The notes under the pieces: model-generated
The model's database searches: none
What the model saw: only the letters and a program-made list of their open reading frames with translations
Told to the model about the DNA's origin: nothing
Position numbers and translations under genes: made by a program
Assembly (NCBI GenBank): GCA_035464655.1
Contig: DATHRZ010000062.1
Span: 1 to 6,771, forward strand
Length of the DNA: 6,771 nucleotides
DNA from: JARFPW01 sp035464655
GTDB taxonomy: Bacteria > Gemmatimonadota > Gemmatimonadetes > Palauibacterales > Palauibacteraceae
Direction: 5' to 3'
Shown: piece after piece, positions 1-6,141 of the stretch
Position numbering within the stretch: position 1 is the first letter of the stretch
How the letters are laid out: every line of letters starts with the position of its first letter

Positions 1-48
1 ACTGCCCCTGACGCGGCGTCGCCCTCCCGTCAGTCCGTCGCCCGTCAC
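1..48 (-). CDS. Start of an unidentified gene downstream of the MoxR ATPase (partial, runs off the left edge)
   Basis: A GTG at 48-46 overlaps the TGA stop (47-45) of the MoxR gene in the 4-base GTGA arrangement typical of translational coupling. The frame stays open for all 16 codons to the window edge. On the minus strand, GGAGGTGG lies about 8 bases upstream of the GTG (within 53-62), a good ribosome binding site. However, it also encodes the last residues of the MoxR protein, so it could be chance. The visible peptide begins MTGDGLTGG and is Gly/Arg-rich; it is too short to assign. By family precedent (MoxR ATPases usually precede VWA-domain proteins such as CoxE or NorD) I infer a VWA protein, but no part of such a domain is visible. 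Confidence 0.42.
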   Translation of the reverse strand, partial: MTGDGLTGGRRRVRGS

Positions 49-986
49 TCCGCTGCCACCTCCGCCACCAGCGCTGCCGCCCGCTCGCCGCGCACGGCGT
101 CGATGTCGTCCTGGTACTTGAGCAGGAAACCGAGGGTGCGGTCGACGAGGGCGCCGTCGAGCCGGTCGGCGCCGAGATGCGTGAGGGCGCGGGCCCAGTC
201 GAGTGACTCCGACACGCCCGGCCGCTTGTAGAGATCGACGTCGCGCAGCCGCTGCACGAACGCGACGACGTGACGCGTGAGCCCGGCCGGCGCCTCGGGC
301 ACCTTCGCGAGCAGGATTTCGAGCTCGCGGTCGAACTCCGGGTAGTCGATCCACTGGTAAATGCAGCGCCGCTTCAGGGCGTCGTGAATCTCTCGCGTGC
401 GGTTCGACGTGACGATCGTCAGCGGCCGGTGCCGCGCCCGGTAGGTACCGAGTTCGGGAATCGTGATCTGGAACTCGCCCAGCAGCTCGAACAAGAACGA
501 CTCAAACTCCTCGTCGGCCCGGTCGAGTTCGTCGATCAGTAGCACCGGCGCCTTCTCGTGGCTGCGGTCGATCGCCTTCAGCAGCGGCCGCCGCAGCAGG
601 AACTCCTCGGAAAAGATGTCGGACGTGACGGGCGCGGCGTCGGGATCGGAGGCGGATCCGCGCGCCGCAGCCGGACCGGGGTCTAAGGCCAGCGCCCGAT
701 TCGCCGCCGAGCGCGCCTGGATCTCGAGGAGCTGCCGCGGATAGTCCCACTCGTACACGGCCTGCGTCAGGTCGAGTCCCTCGTAGCACTGGAGGCGGAT
801 CAGCGGCGTGTCGAGCACCTCGGCCAGCACGCGGGCGACGTCCGTCTTTCCGACCCCCGGTTCGCCCTCGAGGAACAGTGCCTTCTCCATGCGGAGCGCG
901 AGGAACAGGCTGGTGGACAGGTCGCGGTCGGCGAAGTAGCCGCGGGTGGCGAGAGCGGATCGAACGTCGTCGATGGTATCGAACAT
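45..986 (-). CDS. MoxR-family AAA+ ATPase, possibly a NorQ/CoxD-like metallocentre chaperone
   Basis: This is a 313-residue cytoplasmic ATPase. Visible motifs in order: Walker A GEPGVGKT (41-48), Walker B VLLIDELD (148-155), sensor 1 TSN (193-195), a double-Arg LKRR at 204-207 likely containing the arginine finger, and a sensor-2/lid region around GVSESLDWARAL (257-268). The length and the pattern CYEGLDLTQAVYEWDYPRQL (67-86) fit MoxR/CoxD-type ATPases. In characterised relatives (NorQ, CoxD, CbbQ) the ATPase works with a VWA-domain partner to remodel a target enzyme or insert its metal. Residues about 97-124, between Walker A and B, form an Ala/Pro/Asp-rich linker that looks disordered. The gene is divergent from the oxidoreductase operon and shares its 336-base upstream region. 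The ATG at 986 gives the natural N-terminus of the family, but no strong ribosome binding site precedes it. The family call is secure; its service to the neighbouring oxidoreductase is inferred. Confidence 0.93.
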   Translation of the reverse strand: MFDTIDDVRSALATRGYFADRDLSTSLFLALRMEKALFLEGEPGVGKTDVARVLAEVLDTPLIRLQCYEGLDLTQAVYEWDYPRQLLEIQARSAANRALALDPGPAAARGSASDPDAAPVTSDIFSEEFLLRRPLLKAIDRSHEKAPVLLIDELDRADEEFESFLFELLGEFQITIPELGTYRARHRPLTIVTSNRTREIHDALKRRCIYQWIDYPEFDRELEILLAKVPEAPAGLTRHVVAFVQRLRDVDLYKRPGVSESLDWARALTHLGADRLDGALVDRTLGFLLKYQDDIDAVRGERAAALVAEVAAE

Positions 987-1130
987 GGTCCGGAATGTAA
1001 GCAGGTGAAAGTTTGATCGTTAGGGTTCGGAACACTACGAGAAGAAAAACAATCCATTTGTTGTCGCTCTCGGTGACAAGCCCGGCGGCGGGCGACGGAG
1101 ACACACACATACCCGCGATTCCTTCTACTT

Positions 1131-1169
1131 GTACACATGTACGCATAGAGGGCACGGCACGTACACATG
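1131..1169. repeat. Direct repeat GTACACATG x2, candidate operator
   Basis: The 9-mer GTACACATG occurs at 1131-1139 and again at 1161-1169, exactly 30 bases apart start to start, close to three helical turns. A third partial copy, ACACAT, lies at 1105-1110, 28 bases before the corresponding position in the first copy. The first copy lies in a self-complementary context: TGTACA at 1130-1135, ACATGT at 1135-1140, and GTAC at both 1131-1134 and 1139-1142. Same-face spacing upstream of an operon suggests a dimeric regulator's binding sites. It does not match the FNR/NnrR (TTGAT-N4-ATCAA) or NorR (GTCA-N3-TGAC) patterns I know. The repeat is directly seen; the function is inference. Confidence 0.4.
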
Positions 1170-1312
1170 ATCGTCGGGCCCGCCCACGCTGCAACCGCCG
1201 TGCGCCCGCGCGGCGGCCCGGGCCTTGACTTGGGGCGCCGAGCCATAGCACCATCGGTGCGTCGGTCCGCCCAGCATGCGGCCGACGTGCGACTTCCCCG
1301 GCCCGACCCGTC

Positions 1313-1320
1313 AGGAGGTC
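1313..1320 (+). promoter_or_regulatory. Ribosome binding site fixing the start of the first operon gene
   Basis: AGGAGGTC is a near-perfect Shine-Dalgarno sequence. It lies four bases (counted from AGGAGG) before the ATG at 1323. It decides the start against a longer reading in the same frame from ATG 1167, whose extra residues are Arg/Ala/Pro-rich and look non-coding. Confidence 0.75.
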
Positions 1321-1322
1321 CG

Positions 1323-1532
1323 ATGGACGACATGCAGTCTTCACAGGCACAGCCGTCTTCGGCGTCGTCGCCGACGTCGCCGGCGTCCGCGCCGTCCGAC
1401 GGCGGCGTCCCGTGGCAGCAGCGGCTGTTCGACAACATCTGGCTGCTCGCCGTAGCGGCGATGCTCTATTTCTTTCTCTCTTACGCGCTCTGGGGCCTGA
1501 TCGACCTGGCCCGCGTCCCGGCAGGGGGTTGA
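1323..1532 (+). CDS. Small single-TM protein, putative accessory subunit of the heme-copper oxidoreductase
   Basis: This 69-residue protein opens the operon. Residues 4-28 are a Ser/Ala/Pro-rich, probably disordered tail. Residues 30-38 (PWQQRLFDN) look like an interfacial segment, followed by one hydrophobic helix at about 39-60 and a short C-terminal tail ending at Gly69. The next gene, the CuA subunit II, begins one base after the stop (TGAGATG), so the two are surely co-translated. The position just before subunit II recalls the one-helix subunit IIa (CbaD) of ba3 oxidases, which fills the place of a missing second helix of subunit II. The CuA protein here also has only one TM helix, which fits, but I see no clear sequence match to CbaD. 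A subunit role is inferred from size, topology and operon position. Confidence 0.75.
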   Translation: MDDMQSSQAQPSSASSPTSPASAPSDGGVPWQQRLFDNIWLLAVAAMLYFFLSYALWGLIDLARVPAGG

Positions 1533-1533
1533 G

Positions 1534-2070
1534 ATGGGCTCACCCCTCGAATCGCCCGGCGGCATCTGGTGGAACCGGAAGGTCAGCGGCCTGGAGAAGA
1601 GCTGGGTCGGACTGGCCGTCCTCACCGCGATCATCCTGTTCGCCTGGATGATCGGCTGGCAGCAGCTGGGGGCGCAGAACCCGACCGGCCCCACCTACAG
1701 CGTCGCACCCGAGAACTACCAGGCGCAGGTCCAGGCATACAAGGACGCGGCCACCGAGACCGAGCAGGGACTCGTGCCGGCGGGCGAGGACGTCTACATC
1801 GGAGCCCGCCAGTGGACGTGGGACGGGGTGCCGGTCGTGCTCGAGGTGGGCAAGGAGTACCGCTTCCACCTGAGCAGCTACGACGTCCAGCACGGGTTCG
1901 GACTGCACCGGCGCGACAAGCTGATCGAGCAGTTCAACCTGCAGGTGCTGCCGGGCTACGAGTGGGTCGTGCCGATCACCTTCAAGCACCCCGGCATCTA
2001 CGACATCCAGTGCAACGAGTTCTGCGGCGTGAACCACCGGATCATGTACGGCAAGATCATCGTCGAGTGA
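1534..2070 (+). CDS. Heme-copper oxidoreductase subunit II with CuA centre
   Basis: This 178-residue protein is the electron-entry subunit. One N-terminal TM helix (about 25-43) anchors a periplasmic cupredoxin domain. The CuA ligand set is complete: His120 in SYDVQHGFG, then C160-N-E-F-C164-G-V-N-H168-R-I-M171, matching CxExCxxxHxxM, with Glu162 as the backbone-carbonyl ligand position. The dinuclear copper centre accepts electrons from a soluble donor and passes them to the low-spin heme of subunit I. A length near 170 with a single helix is like B-family (ba3-type) subunit II rather than the two-helix A-family form, and no fused cytochrome c domain is present. Purine-rich AGGGGGTTGAG precedes the ATG. 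Residues about 45-85 form a linker unusually rich in Gln/Glu/Ala. Family assignment is very secure. Confidence 0.96.
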   Translation: MGSPLESPGGIWWNRKVSGLEKSWVGLAVLTAIILFAWMIGWQQLGAQNPTGPTYSVAPENYQAQVQAYKDAATETEQGLVPAGEDVYIGARQWTWDGVPVVLEVGKEYRFHLSSYDVQHGFGLHRRDKLIEQFNLQVLPGYEWVVPITFKHPGIYDIQCNEFCGVNHRIMYGKIIVE

Positions 2071-2089
2071 CGGCGCGGGAGAGCTGACC

Positions 2090-3796
2090 ATGGCGTTTGG
2101 GCTGCTGAAGAGCGACTACGGCGCGGACGGCTTCCGCACCTGTGGCGTGACGGGGCTGAAGATCCACCGTTCGGCCGAGGTACCCATCAAGCTGTTCGGG
2201 CTGACCGCGGTCGTCGCGCTGATCGTGGGCGGGATCGCGGCGCTGCTCGTCGCGCTCACCCGCTGGGAGGCCGTCGGCATCCTCGGCCCGCCCGACTTCT
2301 ACAAGTTCCTCAGCCTCCATGCCTGGAACCTGCTGATCTTCTGGATGGTGTTCATGGAGATCGCCATCCTCTACGTGGGCGGACCGATCGTGCTCGGTCG
2401 GCGGCTCCCGTGGTCGGGGCTGGCGAAGGCCGGCTGGGGGATCATGCTCGGCTCCGCGCTGCTGATCGAGTACGCGATCCTCACGACCACGCCGCCGGAC
2501 AACCAGCCGCTGCTGACCAGCTACGCGCCGCTCCAGTCCTCGCCCGAGTTCTACCTGGGCGCCATCCTGTTCATCCTCGGCGCCGTGATCGCCGCGCTCC
2601 CGTTCTTCTGGTGCATCTGGCAGGAGAAGCGCGAGAACCGGGGCAAGACGCTGCCGCTCGTCACCTTCGGGGCATTCATCACCGGGATCATCGCCGTCGA
2701 GGCGCTGGTGGGCGGGCTCGTGACCTACGTGCCGACCTACCTGTGGCGGATCGGGGTCGTGGCGGAGATCGACGCCGCCTGGTATCGCCACATGTACTGG
2801 ATCATCGGGCACGGATCGCAGCAGATCAATCTCGTCGCGATGATCACGGTCTGGTACTTCATGACCTACCTGACCGCCGGCGCGGAGGTCGTGAGCGAGA
2901 AGATCTCGCGGGCCGCGTTCATCCTCTACCTGTTCTTCATCAACATGGGCGCGGCCCACCATCTGATGGCCGACCCTGTGCTGTCGTCGCAGTGGAAGAT
3001 GTGGAACACCTCCTACGCCGTGTACGGCGCCGTCATCGCGAGCCTCATCCACGCCTTCGCGATCCCGGCCGGCCTCGAGGCCGGCCGCCGCAAGCGCGGC
3101 CTGGGCGGCGACACGTGGTTCGGCTGGCTGAGGACGGCGCCCTGGCACGACCCCGGCTTCTCGGCCACGGTCTGGAGTATCGTCCTGTTCGGCTTCCTCG
3201 GCGGCATCACCGGCGTGCTGATGGGGCAGATGCAGCTCAACACGCTGCGCCACAACACGATGGCCGTACCCGGCCACTTCCACGGCACCGTGGCGGTCGG
3301 CACGACCCTCGCCTTCATGGGCCTGCTCTACTACGTGATCAAGCTCTTCTTCAACAAGGACTGGGTGTTCGAGAAGCTGGCGCGGCTCCAGCCGCACCTG
3401 TACGCCGCCGCGATGAGCATCACCGCGATGGCGATGATGGAGGCGGGAATCGCCTACGGGGCGCCGCGCCGCGACCCCGTCACCGTGCAGATCCCGGGCA
3501 CCGACTTCAACTTCGCCGCCGCGGAGCCGATGTACGCGTTGCTCGGCGTCTCGGCCATATTGGCCGTCCTGGCCGGCGTGATCTTCATCGTCGTGGCCGT
3601 CGGGTCGCTGCTGTTCGGGAAGGAAGCGACGGTGACCACGCCAGTCCCACTGTCGCTCACCGGCGGCGACCGCCCGGCGCACGAATACTCGATGCGCGGC
3701 ACGATGGCGATGGTGCTATTTTTCCTGCTCGTGTTCCTGCTGTTCTACGCCCTCGACTGGATGTGGCTCTCGCGGCTGTGGGAGTTCGGAACGTGA
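2090..3796 (+). CDS. Heme-copper oxidoreductase subunit I, B-family-like but lacking the catalytic Tyr; probable eNOR-type nitric oxide reductase
   Basis: This 568-residue polytopic membrane protein is the catalytic subunit. Low-spin heme ligands are His77 (SLHAWN) and His398. The high-spin heme ligand is His396 (PGHFHGT). The active-site metal ligands are His241 (IIGHGSQQIN), His290 and His291 (AAHHLMADP). Remembered landmarks of Thermus ba3 subunit I align: SPEFYLGA (151-158), ADP....WKM (294-304), PRR (459-461) and HNT..VPGHFH (388-398). The residue four after the TM6 metal-ligand His, the cross-linked Tyr of A- and B-family oxidases, is Gln245 (codon CAG, 2822-2824). No tyrosine appears at the TM7 site used by cbb3 enzymes either. 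Loss of Tyr is the hallmark of NO reductases, and a CuA-linked, B-like enzyme with Gln here matches my recollection of the eNOR family characterised from Rhodothermus marinus. A hydrophilic N-terminus of about 30 residues containing Cys18 precedes TM1. Superfamily membership is certain; NO reduction is inferred. Confidence 0.95.
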   Translation: MAFGLLKSDYGADGFRTCGVTGLKIHRSAEVPIKLFGLTAVVALIVGGIAALLVALTRWEAVGILGPPDFYKFLSLHAWNLLIFWMVFMEIAILYVGGPIVLGRRLPWSGLAKAGWGIMLGSALLIEYAILTTTPPDNQPLLTSYAPLQSSPEFYLGAILFILGAVIAALPFFWCIWQEKRENRGKTLPLVTFGAFITGIIAVEALVGGLVTYVPTYLWRIGVVAEIDAAWYRHMYWIIGHGSQQINLVAMITVWYFMTYLTAGAEVVSEKISRAAFILYLFFINMGAAHHLMADPVLSSQWKMWNTSYAVYGAVIASLIHAFAIPAGLEAGRRKRGLGGDTWFGWLRTAPWHDPGFSATVWSIVLFGFLGGITGVLMGQMQLNTLRHNTMAVPGHFHGTVAVGTTLAFMGLLYYVIKLFFNKDWVFEKLARLQPHLYAAAMSITAMAMMEAGIAYGAPRRDPVTVQIPGTDFNFAAAEPMYALLGVSAILAVLAGVIFIVVAVGSLLFGKEATVTTPVPLSLTGGDRPAHEYSMRGTMAMVLFFLLVFLLFYALDWMWLSRLWEFGT

Positions 3797-3824
3797 CCGG
3801 AGCGCGCGCCGCAACCGCAGACGC

Positions 3825-3830
3825 GGAGGT
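3825..3830 (+). promoter_or_regulatory. Ribosome binding site of the last operon gene
   Basis: GGAGGT lies five bases before the ATG at 3836. It supports translation of the short 61-codon frame as a real gene. Confidence 0.7.
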
Positions 3831-3835
3831 TCGAC

Positions 3836-4021
3836 ATGGTGGATGAGACGCAGGGAACTGGCGCGGGGAGCGGCGCCATCGAGCCTTTCGTGGAGGACAA
3901 CGGGCCCTGGTTCGTCGTCTTTATGACGGTCTTCGTATTCCTGTTCGCGTCGGCCTTTGCCTTCCTGGTTCACTCGCTGCTCGTGACATTCGGCCCCGGG
4001 ATCGCCGGGGGTTCACCGTAG
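3836..4021 (+). CDS. Small single-TM protein, putative accessory subunit of the heme-copper oxidoreductase
   Basis: This 61-residue protein closes the operon, 39 bases after subunit I. It has a Gly/Glu-rich soluble head (1-23), one strongly hydrophobic helix (about 25-50, rich in Phe and Val) and a short Gly/Pro tail. It has no Cys and a single His46, so it is unlikely to bind a cofactor alone. Small one-helix proteins are common peripheral subunits of heme-copper enzymes (for example subunit IV of A-family and CcoQ of cbb3 oxidases), but I do not recognise its sequence family. It is not a subunit III, which would have seven helices. The strong ribosome binding site, codon usage like the neighbours and membrane character make it a credible gene; its function is inferred from context only. 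Confidence 0.75.
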   Translation: MVDETQGTGAGSGAIEPFVEDNGPWFVVFMTVFVFLFASAFAFLVHSLLVTFGPGIAGGSP

Positions 4022-4035
4022 GGTAGCTCACCCTA
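3994..4035. terminator. Two adjacent hairpins between the convergent operons, weak terminator candidates
   Basis: CCCCGG (3994-3999) can pair with CCGGGG (4005-4010) around a five-base loop, within the last codons of the small membrane protein. TAGGGT (4019-4024) can pair with ACCCTA (4030-4035), also around a five-base loop, and this stem spans both convergent stop codons. Neither is followed by a T-run on either strand, so classic intrinsic termination is doubtful. The second stem could work symmetrically for both transcripts. Only 11 bases separate the two convergent genes. Confidence 0.3.
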
Positions 4036-6141
4036 GGGCAGCCACGGCCCTTCCGCCTCGGCGATGCGGGCCTGCTCGTCTTCGTAGGCCTGCTGCCGGG
4101 CGAGGAGGTCGGAGAACCGAGGGTCGTCGCGGATGACGTCGAACCGCGGCTCCAGTTCGAGATCGGCCATCGACCACACGTCGGACGCCGGCCTGCCGAC
4201 GGCCTCGTCGAGCAGTGCCAGGGCTTCTTCGCGGTAGCCGAACTGCGCGTAGGAGCGCGCCGTACTCCAGAGCGTTGCGACCAGGGATGCCTGGTCCTCG
4301 GAGGACCGGGCATCCTCGAGCGTCGCCTCGAGCACCGCGAATCCTTCCTCTTCCCTGCCGATGGCGAGCAGAGCCCGTCCACGCGTCCGCGGCGTCACCC
4401 TGCTCTCGATTTGCGCCGAGTCCCGGGCCAGCAAAGACGCCAGCGAGTCGCGGACGGGAGCTACGTCGCCGCCTCGCACCTGCTCCACCCAGGCCAGCCA
4501 TCCCAGGTTCTCGATGAGGTCGTCGATCCCGCCCGCCTCAGCAGGGGACGCAAGTGCACCCCGCAGAATCTCTGCGGCAGCGTCATAGTCCCGGGCGATC
4601 AGGGAGAAGAACACTGCCTCGAACCGGGGCTCGAGTCCGAACTCGGCCATCAGGTCGCGGGCGCGCCGCGGATCACTGTCTCCCTGTGCGATCAGCCACG
4701 CCTTTTCCCGCTGTGCCTGCTCATTGGAGGGATCGATTGCCAGCGCCCGATCCAGCACGGCGTTTGCCGCGTCCCACATGGATCGATTCCGGAGCAGCCG
4801 CGCCAGGTTCGCGTGCACGTCCGCGTTTCGCGGGTCGAGAAATACAGCCCGGCGCATGGTCCGTGATCCCTCGGCGAAGTCGCCGAGCCGGTACTGGAGC
4901 TCTCCGATGGTGCTGAGGACGTCGACGTCGGACGGCGCCATCGACTCGGCGGTCTGAAACAACGAGAGCGCGAGGCTCAGATCCTCGGATACCCTGAATT
5001 CGTACCAGGCCCGCGCCCTGGTCGCCGCGAGACTGCCGGGGGCCAGGCTCTCCGCGCGCTCCACGGCGCGCAAAGCCTTCCCGGCGGCCTCCTCGCCGAA
5101 CAGGGAGCTGGCGGACCAGATCTCCGCGCCCAGAGCCCATGCCTCCACGAACTCGGGAGCGAGCTCGACCGCACGCTCGACGAGAGGCGCCGCGCGGCCG
5201 GCCGGCCTCAGGATGTCATCGTAGGTTCGCATGGCCGTATTTCCCCACGCGGACCTGGCCCGATAGTAAGCGTTGAGTGCCTCGGGGTCTTCCGTGGACA
5301 GTCCCGCCTCCAGCTGCTGGATATCCCGCGGCGACAACTTTGCTTCAAGTGCCCGGGCTACCTGGCGCGCGATCTCGGACTGAATGTCGAACAGGTTGGT
5401 TGCGGTCACCTCCTGATCGAATTCATCGAACCAGATGTCTTCGCCAGCCGCCACATCGGTCAGCTGGACGTTGACCCGCGCGCGTGCCCCCGCCCTGCGT
5501 ACGCTGCCCCGCAACAGGTAATCGACCGACAACTCATCGGCGATCTCGGCTGGCGTCTTTCCCGATGCCCCGTAGTCGCGGACCGATCCGAGTGCGGTGA
5601 CGCGCAGGTCGGACAGGGCCATCAGCTTGCCGTGGATATCCACGTGCATGCCGGACAGGAACGGGTCGTCGTCTTCGTTGCCGCCGAGGTCCTCGAAAGG
5701 CAGCACGGCGACTCTGCTGAAGTCGGCGGCATGGGCCTCCGACGCGCCGAGGTTCAGGTCGGGGGCAGAAACCGTCTGTCGGCCGACCCACACGGAGCCG
5801 AGTACGAGCGCGACGATTCCGGCGAGAGCGAGGAGGCCGGAGCCCCAGCGCTTCGCGGCAGGCTGCGCCACGATCGCCTCGATCTCCCCGGGCGCGGCGG
5901 GCTCCGCCTTCTGTACGCCCTCCGGAGTCACCTCGAACGCCCAGGCGAGTACGAGGGCGACGGGGAATCCGAGCAGCAGCAAACCGACGACGAGAGACAG
6001 GAAGGAGTCGGGGAGGCTAAGCGCCGTGGCCAGGGGATCGGCCACCTGCAGGATCGCGAACGCCACGGCGCCGTAGATCGCCGCCACCTTGAATACGTGG
6101 CGGCGCTTCATCTCCGCGAAGAACTGCTCGTAGGACTTCAC
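4033..6141 (-). CDS. Membrane-anchored protein with FlgO/TolB-N-like domain and C-terminal TPR repeats
   Basis: This is a 702-residue protein. The N-terminal segment (7-76) is the widespread FFAEMKRRHVFKVAAIYG-type membrane module with helices at about 16-36 and 47-69 ending in AWAFEVTPEGV; a further TM helix lies at about 102-120. Next comes an FlgO/TolB-N-like domain (about 141-270) starting FSRVAVLPFEDLGG and containing VDYLLRGSVRRAG. Degenerate TPR repeats follow (about 285-655), clearest around 322-480 with LAP and IDP turn motifs, then a tail ending near DDPRFSDLLAR. The phrase LEPRF occurs twice (503-507 and 663-667). Relatives often carry an N-terminal DNA-binding, cyclase or kinase domain; none is present here. 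The role is unknown, probably protein-protein interaction or signalling at the membrane. The start is GTG 6141-6139, preceded by GGGGAG, and overlaps the upstream stop by GTGA, indicating coupled translation. Confidence 0.9.
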   Translation of the reverse strand: MKSYEQFFAEMKRRHVFKVAAIYGAVAFAILQVADPLATALSLPDSFLSLVVGLLLLGFPVALVLAWAFEVTPEGVQKAEPAAPGEIEAIVAQPAAKRWGSGLLALAGIVALVLGSVWVGRQTVSAPDLNLGASEAHAADFSRVAVLPFEDLGGNEDDDPFLSGMHVDIHGKLMALSDLRVTALGSVRDYGASGKTPAEIADELSVDYLLRGSVRRAGARARVNVQLTDVAAGEDIWFDEFDQEVTATNLFDIQSEIARQVARALEAKLSPRDIQQLEAGLSTEDPEALNAYYRARSAWGNTAMRTYDDILRPAGRAAPLVERAVELAPEFVEAWALGAEIWSASSLFGEEAAGKALRAVERAESLAPGSLAATRARAWYEFRVSEDLSLALSLFQTAESMAPSDVDVLSTIGELQYRLGDFAEGSRTMRRAVFLDPRNADVHANLARLLRNRSMWDAANAVLDRALAIDPSNEQAQREKAWLIAQGDSDPRRARDLMAEFGLEPRFEAVFFSLIARDYDAAAEILRGALASPAEAGGIDDLIENLGWLAWVEQVRGGDVAPVRDSLASLLARDSAQIESRVTPRTRGRALLAIGREEEGFAVLEATLEDARSSEDQASLVATLWSTARSYAQFGYREEALALLDEAVGRPASDVWSMADLELEPRFDVIRDDPRFSDLLARQQAYEDEQARIAEAEGPWLP

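Larger units (their letters stand above)
987..1322. promoter_or_regulatory. Divergent intergenic region between the MoxR gene and the oxidoreductase operon
   Basis: This 336-base region separates two divergent genes and should hold promoters for both. About 1000-1060 is distinctly AT-richer than its surroundings, a plausible place for the minus-strand promoter. The 1100-1170 stretch contains three ACACAT elements, two of them inside an exact GTACACATG repeat. The 3' third (1171-1260) is very GC-rich. I could not identify a convincing -35/-10 pair on either strand. TTGACT at 1225-1230 resembles a -35 box, but nothing like TATAAT follows at the right distance. No RNA gene or riboswitch was recognised. 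Confidence 0.6.

Noticed and set aside
1013..1026. TTGAT half-site resembling an FNR/NnrR box
   Set aside because: The second half-site reads AGGGT instead of ATCAA, so there is no dyad. One five-base match is expected by chance.
1225..1250. TTGACT as a sigma70 -35 box
   Set aside because: No acceptable -10 hexamer at 16-18 bases; the closest, CATAGC, is poor and only 13 bases away.
1167..1322. N-terminal extension of the first operon gene from an upstream ATG
   Set aside because: The added residues are Arg/Pro/Ala-rich with no pattern, and a near-perfect ribosome binding site precedes the ATG at 1323.
502..1350. Minus-strand open frame spanning the MoxR 5' half and the intergenic region
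   Set aside because: Arg/Ala/Gly/Pro-rich shadow of the MoxR gene in another frame; it has no domain and crosses the divergent promoter region.
2057..3682. Long antisense open frame of 541 codons opposite subunit I
   Set aside because: Its translation is dominated by Arg/Asp/Glu/His/Gly/Pro as expected for a high-GC shadow frame, and it lies fully over a gene with unmistakable heme-copper motifs.
2090..3796. Ordinary A-type or ba3-type cytochrome c oxidase subunit I
   Set aside because: The TM6 motif lacks the catalytic Tyr (Gln instead) and there is no D-channel motif; an automatic cytochrome oxidase label would hide this.
2090..3796. Classical cNOR/qNOR (NorB)
   Set aside because: The sequence follows the ba3 oxidase pattern (SPEFYLGA, ADP....WKM, HNT..VPGHFH), no Glu is seen in TM6 near the metal-ligand His, and the partner is a CuA subunit rather than NorC.
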